27,290 bases of DNA, taken from positions 1-27,290 of the forward strand of contig CAYGUK010000051.1 of assembly GCA_964352985.1 (NCBI GenBank), in the 5' to 3' direction. Under the pieces are notes generated by a model. The model had not been told where the DNA came from. It did no database searches and saw nothing but the letters and a program-made list of their open reading frames with translations. Positions within the stretch are counted from its first letter, which is position 1; every line of letters starts with the position of its first letter. The stretch is from CAYGUK01 sp964352985 (GTDB taxonomy: Bacteria; Pseudomonadota; Gammaproteobacteria; JAHCLG01). Below are positions 22,642 through 27,290 of the stretch, piece after piece. The position numbers were made by a program, and so were the translations under genes.

Positions 22642-23433
22642 ATGCCTAACATACAAGTAAACGATGTTGATATGTATTATGAAATTCATGGACAAGGGTT
22701 TCCATTATTATTAATTTCAGGTTTAAGTTTTGATGTTAGCAGTTGGATTGGGCAAGTTGATGCTTTTACAAAATCGTATCAAGTTTTTTTAATTGATAAT
22801 CGTGGTGCAGGTCGTAGTCGTGCGCCTGACTACCCGTATACAACAGCGATGATGGCAGAAGATTGTATCGAATTTTTAAAAACCCAAAATATTACAAAAG
22901 CCCATGTAGTGGGGCACTCCTTGGGTGGGGCTATTGCTCAGCAAATGGCGTTAAAAAATTCAGCGCTAATCGATAAACTTGTTTTATTTGCCACATTTGC
23001 AGAACATTATTCTCGCACCGAATTTGTTTTACAAAGCATGGGTAAATTAATTGATTCAAATCTTGATATCAATGCCTTAATAAAAAATATGTTACCTTGG
23101 AATTATTCTTCAAATTTTTTTGCTAACCCTATGATGGTTGAAAAAATTGTAGAAAGTATTGCTGCTTATCCTTATTTACAACAACCCTTAGATTTTAAAA
23201 ATCAACTGAATGCTTGTGTTACGCATGATGTGGCAGCAAAACTTCATCAGATCAAAAATAAAACCTTAGTGTTAGTTGGCGAAGATGATATTTTAACCCC
23301 ACCCACTGTCGCTAAGGTTATAGCGGATAACATTCCTGATGCGCGCATGCAAGTTTTACCTCACTTATGTCATAGTGCGAATATTGAAAATCCAGTTGTC
23401 TTTAATGAAGCGGTGTTAAATTTCTTACGTTAA
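22642..23433 (+). CDS. Alpha/beta hydrolase
   Basis: A 263-residue single-domain alpha/beta hydrolase of the 3-oxoadipate enol-lactonase/proline iminopeptidase-like type. Motifs: LLLISGLSFDVSSW at the oxyanion region, LIDNRGAGRS, the nucleophile elbow VVGHSLGGAIA, the acid in LVGEDDILTPP, and the histidine in HLCHSANIENP. The complete triad suggests an active enzyme. No signal peptide. GAGTGAAG precedes the ATG. It is third in an apparent operon with the small protein and the M29-like protein, so it may act on the same compound. Substrate unknown. Its end overlaps the convergent small membrane protein gene by 4 bp. Confidence 0.87.
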   Translation: MPNIQVNDVDMYYEIHGQGFPLLLISGLSFDVSSWIGQVDAFTKSYQVFLIDNRGAGRSRAPDYPYTTAMMAEDCIEFLKTQNITKAHVVGHSLGGAIAQQMALKNSALIDKLVLFATFAEHYSRTEFVLQSMGKLIDSNLDINALIKNMLPWNYSSNFFANPMMVEKIVESIAAYPYLQQPLDFKNQLNACVTHDVAAKLHQIKNKTLVLVGEDDILTPPTVAKVIADNIPDARMQVLPHLCHSANIENPVVFNEAVLNFLR

Positions 23434-23621
23434 TGGCGGAGTGAGAAAACCAGTAGCCCAATAAAGGCAATGAGAGCTAAAGCTAGCACAGCCATCACAT
23501 AAGAACTCTTCATAAATTTTTCTTTGCTAAACCAGTTCGGATTACTTTTTATACTGTAATAGATAAAAAATGCTAACCCTAACATTAATATTGCGTAAAT
23601 GACTTTTTGCCATGTCGGCAT
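23430..23621 (-). CDS. Small two-helix membrane protein
   Basis: A 63-residue protein with two hydrophobic segments (about 7-22 and 42-60) joined by a charged loop (KSNPNWFSKEKFMKSS), so it is an inner-membrane hairpin with both ends on the same side. A strong AAGAGGAGC 7 bases before the ATG (23629-23637 on the plus strand) supports real translation. It overlaps the end of the convergent hydrolase by 4 bp and is divergent from the E1 gene. No family recognised. Confidence 0.68.
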   Translation of the reverse strand: MPTWQKVIYAILMLGLAFFIYYSIKSNPNWFSKEKFMKSSYVMAVLALALIAFIGLLVFSLRH

Positions 23622-23654
23622 TACTGTGCTCCTCTTATTAAAATTTTTCCGTGT

Positions 23655-23704
23655 CTAAAAGGAATAACCTCTTAGGAATCAAATTTCTGTATTGTACCCA
23701 ATAC
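23655..23704. promoter_or_regulatory. Two inverted repeats in the divergent E1 promoter region
   Basis: GTATTG (23689-23694) and CAATAC (23699-23704) form a perfect inverted repeat with a 4-base gap, about 55 bp before the E1 start. CTAAAAGG (23655-23662) and CCTCTTAG (23668-23675) pair with one mismatch. A TATCAT at about 23717-23722 could be a -10. These may be operator sites. Confidence 0.4.
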
Positions 23705-23757
23705 TGATAAAAATGCTATCATGCTGAAATTCTGTTATCAGCGAGTTAGGAAAACGT

Positions 23758-25977
23758 ATGTTAAATCGGGCACAAATTATTGCCGAGAATTTTGCAACAA
23801 GAGTCAAAGCAAAACAATTGCCGCCATTACAAAGTGAAATCAAACATATCGCTAAAGAAGCGCTCATTAGCATGTTTGCTTCGCAGATTTTATCACGCTT
23901 ACTCGACTTAAAATCTCGCGAATTAAAAGAACAAAATTTAAGTTTTTATACGATTGGGAGTAGTGGACATGAAGGTAATGCGGCCATTGCTCATGCTTTT
24001 TCTGTTCACGACCCGGCATTTTTACATTATCGCAGTGGCGCTTTTATGATAGAACGTTTAAAGCAATTAGGTGATGTTGATATTGCTTATGATTTAATGC
24101 TTTCTTTTTTGGCGGCAAAGTCTGATCCGGCATCCGGTGGTCGTCATAAAGTATTTGGTTCCTTAGCCGCAAACGTACCACCACAAACCTCAACCATTGC
24201 ATCGCATTGTCCCAAAGCTGTGGGGTGTGCTTTTTCGCTAACACTCGGAAAAGGCTTAAACATAAAAACGAAATTTAATAATAACAGTGTGGTCTTATGT
24301 AGTTTTGGTGATGGTTCCCTTAATCATTCGGTGACGCAAGGCGCGCTTAACACAGCTTCTTGGATACAATATGCGAGCATTCCGTTACCGTTAGTTTTTA
24401 TTTGTGAAGATAATGGTATCGCCATTTCAGTGCCCACAGCTAAAAACTGGGTCCGTGATACAGTTTCTCATCGCACCAATATTCATTATATCGCCTGTGA
24501 CGGATTAAATTTAACTGATACTTATCATGCGAGTCTTCTTGCCGCAAAAATCGCGAGACAAAAAAAACAAAGCGTTTTTCTTCATATGAAATGTGTGCGA
24601 TTAATGGGGCATGCGGGTTCTGATGTTGAGCAATTATATCTATCTGAAAAAACTATTGAACAACAAGAATTTAATGATCCGTTATTACATTCTGCAAACA
24701 TCTTAATGGAATGTGGTTATTTGAACGCAGATGAAATTATCGAATTATATAATGCTATTGCAAAAGAAGTAGATGATGCGAGTGCTAAAGCTATCAAAGC
24801 GCCGACGTTAAAAACAGCAAAAGATGTGATGGCATCAATTATTCCTGATCAAAATCCGCATTATCAAAAAAATATAATCAATGAGCAATTACGCGAAAAA
24901 ACATTTGGCCGTGAATTTGCGAATTTATCGAAACCACGAAACATGAGTCAATTAATTAATTACGCATTAACCGATCTGATGTTGCAATTTGATAATATCG
25001 TTTTATTTGGTGAAGATGTGGCCGCCAAAGGTGGGGTTTATCACGTGACGGCGGGATTAGTGAAACGCTTTGGTCAACGTCGCGTATTTAATTCACTCTT
25101 AGATGAAACATCGATTTTAGGTCAAGCTATAGGTTTATCACTCAATGGTTTTTTACCGATTCCTGAAATTCAATTTTTAGCTTATTACCATAATGCAGAA
25201 GATCAAATTCGGGGTGAAGCGGCGACATTATCGTTTTTTTCAAACAAACAATTTACCAATCCCATGGTGGTGCGAATTGCAGGTCTTGGTTATCAAAAAG
25301 GGTTTGGCGGACATTTTCATAATGATAATTCAATAGCGGCTCTTCGTGATTTACCGGGCGTGATTGTTGCTTGTCCGTCGAATGGATTAAACGCAGTAAA
25401 ACTATTACGCGAAGCCATCTATTTAGCGGCAAAAGAAAATCGTGTGGTGATATTTTTAGAACCTATTGCCCTTTACATGACGAAAGATTGTCATGAAGCA
25501 GGGGATCAATTATGGTTACATGCCTATCCACCTGAAAATGAAAAAATTAAATTTGGTGAAGTTGATGTTTATGGTGAATCAAATTCGCTTGCCATTGTGA
25601 CTTATGGCAATGGTTACTATTTATCGCGGCAAGCAGAAAAAATATTACGTGATGAATATCAACTCAACATTAAAATTATCGATTTATGTTGGTTATCACC
25701 TTTGCCCAAAGAGGCATTATTAAATGCCATTAAAGATTGCCAACATGTTTTAATTGTCGATGAATGTCGACAAACTGGTTCAATCAGTGAAGAATTAATT
25801 ACATTATTTGTCGAATCGTTACCGCGATTGCCTGCAATTAAAAGGCTCACCGGAAAAGATTCCTATATTCCAACGGGTAACTCATGGCAAACAGTGTTAC
25901 CTAGTCGAGATGATATTATCCAGCATGTCGTCAACATGCTTGGTGTTACCCAATCCACGCGAGTTAAGGAGATTTAA
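23758..25977 (+). CDS. Fused E1 alpha-beta 2-oxoacid dehydrogenase
   Basis: A 739-residue thiamine-diphosphate enzyme in which the alpha and beta subunits of a branched-chain/pyruvate-type E1 are one chain. The alpha half (about 1-370) has SGHEGNAAIAHAF, YRSGAFMIERL, and the TPP motif GDGSLNHSVTQGALNTASW...CEDNG (G184-N219). The beta half (from about 395) has LFGEDVAAKGGVYHVTAGL, FNSLLDETSILGQAIGLSLNG and EIQFLAYYHNAEDQIRGEAATL, and the C-terminal transketolase domain ends near PTGNSWQTVLPSRDDI. It decarboxylates a 2-oxoacid and passes the acyl group to an E2 lipoyl enzyme, which is not in this window. The substrate is not fixed by sequence. TTAGGA precedes the ATG. The next gene starts 1 bp after its stop, with TAAGGAG inside its end. 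Confidence 0.9.
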   Translation: MLNRAQIIAENFATRVKAKQLPPLQSEIKHIAKEALISMFASQILSRLLDLKSRELKEQNLSFYTIGSSGHEGNAAIAHAFSVHDPAFLHYRSGAFMIERLKQLGDVDIAYDLMLSFLAAKSDPASGGRHKVFGSLAANVPPQTSTIASHCPKAVGCAFSLTLGKGLNIKTKFNNNSVVLCSFGDGSLNHSVTQGALNTASWIQYASIPLPLVFICEDNGIAISVPTAKNWVRDTVSHRTNIHYIACDGLNLTDTYHASLLAAKIARQKKQSVFLHMKCVRLMGHAGSDVEQLYLSEKTIEQQEFNDPLLHSANILMECGYLNADEIIELYNAIAKEVDDASAKAIKAPTLKTAKDVMASIIPDQNPHYQKNIINEQLREKTFGREFANLSKPRNMSQLINYALTDLMLQFDNIVLFGEDVAAKGGVYHVTAGLVKRFGQRRVFNSLLDETSILGQAIGLSLNGFLPIPEIQFLAYYHNAEDQIRGEAATLSFFSNKQFTNPMVVRIAGLGYQKGFGGHFHNDNSIAALRDLPGVIVACPSNGLNAVKLLREAIYLAAKENRVVIFLEPIALYMTKDCHEAGDQLWLHAYPPENEKIKFGEVDVYGESNSLAIVTYGNGYYLSRQAEKILRDEYQLNIKIIDLCWLSPLPKEALLNAIKDCQHVLIVDECRQTGSISEELITLFVESLPRLPAIKRLTGKDSYIPTGNSWQTVLPSRDDIIQHVVNMLGVTQSTRVKEI

Positions 25978-25978
25978 C

Positions 25979-27136
25979 ATGCAAGACTTTTTATTATTAG
26001 ATGAATTACTAAGCGAAGAAGAAAAAATGATTCGTGATAACGTGCGTCGATTTGTTGATGAAGAAGTCACACCAAAAATGTGTGAAGCTTATGAAAAAGC
26101 CTATTATCCACATGAATTTATTGAACAGTGTGCTGAGCTTGGATTATATGGCGTGACGTTACCTGAACAATATGGTGGGAGTGAAGCAAGCTATGTGTCT
26201 TACGGTCTGATTTGTCAGGAATTAGAACGCGGTGATAGTGGTTTACGAAGTTTTGTTTCGGTGCAAAGTTCGCTTTGCATGTATCCGATTTATCGTTACG
26301 GCAGTGAGGAACAGAAAAAACAATTTCTGCCTAAAATGGCCAAGGGACAACTAATAGGCTGCTTTGGTTTAACTGAACCTGATGTCGGCTCAAATCCTGC
26401 TGAAATGAAAACTTTCGCTAAAAAAGTTGATGGCGGATGGATTTTAAATGGCGCAAAAATGTGGATCACGAATGCGTCTGTTGCTGATCTTGCGATTGTT
26501 TGGGCGAACACTGAAAATGGCATTCGCGGATTCTTAGTTGAAAAAGCCACGAAAGGTTTTCAACAAAATGAATTACATTACAAAATGTCTTTGCGTGCGT
26601 CGATTACGGGGGAATTAGTTTTTGATAATTGCTTTGTACCCGATAGTCATTATTTGCCCGGCAGTGAAAGAGGATTAGGGGCGCCACTCAGTTGTTTAAC
26701 GCAAGCGCGTTTTGGTATTGCTTGGGGGGCGATTGGCGCTGCGATGGCTTGTTTTGAAATTGCCACGGCGTATTGTAAAGAGCGAATTCAATTTGATAAA
26801 CCTATTGCCTCATTCCAATTAATTCAATATGACCTTGCTGAAATGTTTACTGAAATCACCAAAGCGCAAATGCTAAATTATCGTATCGGCACATTACGCG
26901 ATCAAAATAAAGTGATACCTGAAATGGTGTGCATGGCTAAAATGAATGGTTGCCAACAAGCAATTAAAATTGCGCGCATGGCAAGAAATTTATTAGGCGG
27001 AAATGGTATTTCACTGGAATATCATGTGATCCGACACATGACAAATCTCGAAGCGGTTTATACTTATGAAGGCACCAATAATGTTCATCATTTAGTGTTG
27101 GGTAAATATATTACGGATATTAATGCCTTTGGGTGA
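25979..27136 (+). CDS. Glutaryl-CoA dehydrogenase-type acyl-CoA dehydrogenase
   Basis: A 385-residue FAD enzyme that by family oxidises and decarboxylates glutaryl-CoA to crotonyl-CoA in lysine and tryptophan breakdown. The whole chain parallels human GCDH: ELERGDSGLRSFVSVQSSL keeps the equivalents of E87, R94 and S95 (E83, R90, S91), followed by IGCFGLTEPDVGSNP, FGIAWGAIGAA, MLGGNGIS-like NLLGGNGISLEYHVIRH, and the catalytic base E364 in TYEGTNN. Start is ATG 25979 with TAAGGAG 7 bp upstream (25965-25971); the longer frame back to 25808 runs inside the E1 gene. The E1 partner could supply glutaryl-CoA from 2-oxoadipate, but this is inference. Confidence 0.92.
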   Translation: MQDFLLLDELLSEEEKMIRDNVRRFVDEEVTPKMCEAYEKAYYPHEFIEQCAELGLYGVTLPEQYGGSEASYVSYGLICQELERGDSGLRSFVSVQSSLCMYPIYRYGSEEQKKQFLPKMAKGQLIGCFGLTEPDVGSNPAEMKTFAKKVDGGWILNGAKMWITNASVADLAIVWANTENGIRGFLVEKATKGFQQNELHYKMSLRASITGELVFDNCFVPDSHYLPGSERGLGAPLSCLTQARFGIAWGAIGAAMACFEIATAYCKERIQFDKPIASFQLIQYDLAEMFTEITKAQMLNYRIGTLRDQNKVIPEMVCMAKMNGCQQAIKIARMARNLLGGNGISLEYHVIRHMTNLEAVYTYEGTNNVHHLVLGKYITDINAFG

Positions 27137-27164
27137 AATGGATTTAGTCTGTTAAAGGTGTTAA

Positions 27165-27190
27165 TAGTCCAAGTTTGGTGACTAATATTT
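27165..27190 (+). terminator. Weak possible terminator after the GCDH gene
   Basis: TAGTC and GACTA (27165-27184 span) can pair with inner CCAA/TTGG after a bulge, then an AT-rich tract with short T-runs follows. Not convincing alone. Confidence 0.25.
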
Positions 27191-27206
27191 CTTAGTAGAA
27201 TAATTT

Positions 27207-27235
27207 ATTCTTAATATTAATTATAAAATAAGAAT
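27207..27235. repeat. 7-bp inverted repeat at the right edge
   Basis: ATTCTTA (27207-27213) and TAAGAAT (27229-27235) form a perfect inverted repeat with a 15-base AT-rich gap, just before a possible gene start at 27245. Could be an operator. Confidence 0.3.
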
Positions 27236-27244
27236 GTAACTTAT

Positions 27245-27290
27245 ATGGACCCACCCGTTTTTGCAAGAATGTTTGTGAATAAAAACGAAG
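27245..27290 (+). CDS. Possible start of a further gene, cut by the window edge
   Basis: ATG at 27245 opens a frame of 15 codons (MDPPVFARMFVNKNE) with no stop before the edge. The ribosome site is poor (AAGAATG). Too short to assign; it may be chance. Confidence 0.25.
   Translation, partial: MDPPVFARMFVNKNE

Noticed and set aside
25808..25978. Extended N-terminus of the acyl-CoA dehydrogenase
   Set aside because: It lies in another frame of the E1 gene; ATG 25979 has a strong TAAGGAG and gives the normal family length.

Overview
The window is a 27.3-kb AT-rich stretch of bacterial chromosome. Gene families and order point to a gammaproteobacterium: pspA-pspB-pspC, lptF-lptG divergent from pepA-holC, HtpX, a LysM/YkuD L,D-transpeptidase and an HAE-1 RND pump. 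Low GC, many TTG/GTG starts and the mix of hydrolases and a sterol-desaturase remnant would suit the Legionellales (inference; no rRNA or marker gene is present to prove it). I saw no tRNA, rRNA, CRISPR array, insertion sequence or prophage gene.

Layout. 1-2078 (+): envelope-stress operon with the end of pspA, pspB, a short PspC-domain gene, full-length pspC and a secreted DUF2807 protein. 2157-6259 (+): a two-gene RND efflux pump whose outer-membrane channel must lie elsewhere. 6251-8287: a quinone-oxidoreductase-like gene (-) divergent from an HxlR-family regulator (+), which is followed 4 bp later by a secreted DUF922 putative metalloprotease. 8335-8901 (-): a small outer-membrane beta-barrel protein with a promoter region rich in inverted repeats. 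9145-13271: the conserved block holC-pepA (-) / lptF-lptG (+), here without valS after holC. 13365-13683: a decayed sterol-desaturase pseudogene. 13725-15455: an RDD membrane protein (-) divergent from an MFS transporter (+) that appears to start at a non-canonical ATT codon. 15545-17172: a small secreted protein of unknown function (+) and a lipase-like alpha/beta hydrolase (-). 17290-19046 (+): an AlaX-type tRNA-editing protein translationally coupled to htpX. 19199-20245 (+): the L,D-transpeptidase, followed by a long imperfect hairpin. 20521-21276 (+): an Sfp-type phosphopantetheinyl transferase without a visible PKS/NRPS. 21511-23433 (+): an operon of a 51-residue small protein, a reduced M29-aminopeptidase-like protein and an alpha/beta hydrolase. 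23430-27136: a small two-helix membrane protein (-), then a fused E1 alpha-beta 2-oxoacid dehydrogenase and a glutaryl-CoA-dehydrogenase-type enzyme (+).

How the genes work together. Several blocks serve the envelope: Psp membrane-stress response, LPS export (LptFG), peptidoglycan cross-linking (YkuD), membrane proteolysis (HtpX) and efflux (RND). The E1/GCDH pair suggests oxidative decarboxylation of a 2-oxoacid followed by acyl-CoA oxidation, perhaps the lysine/tryptophan route via glutaryl-CoA.

The best candidate for something undescribed is the 21403-23433 block: a perfect 12-bp leader hairpin, a 51-aa ORF overlapping by ATGA the M29-like gene, and a hydrolase 16 bp downstream. Its function is unknown to me.
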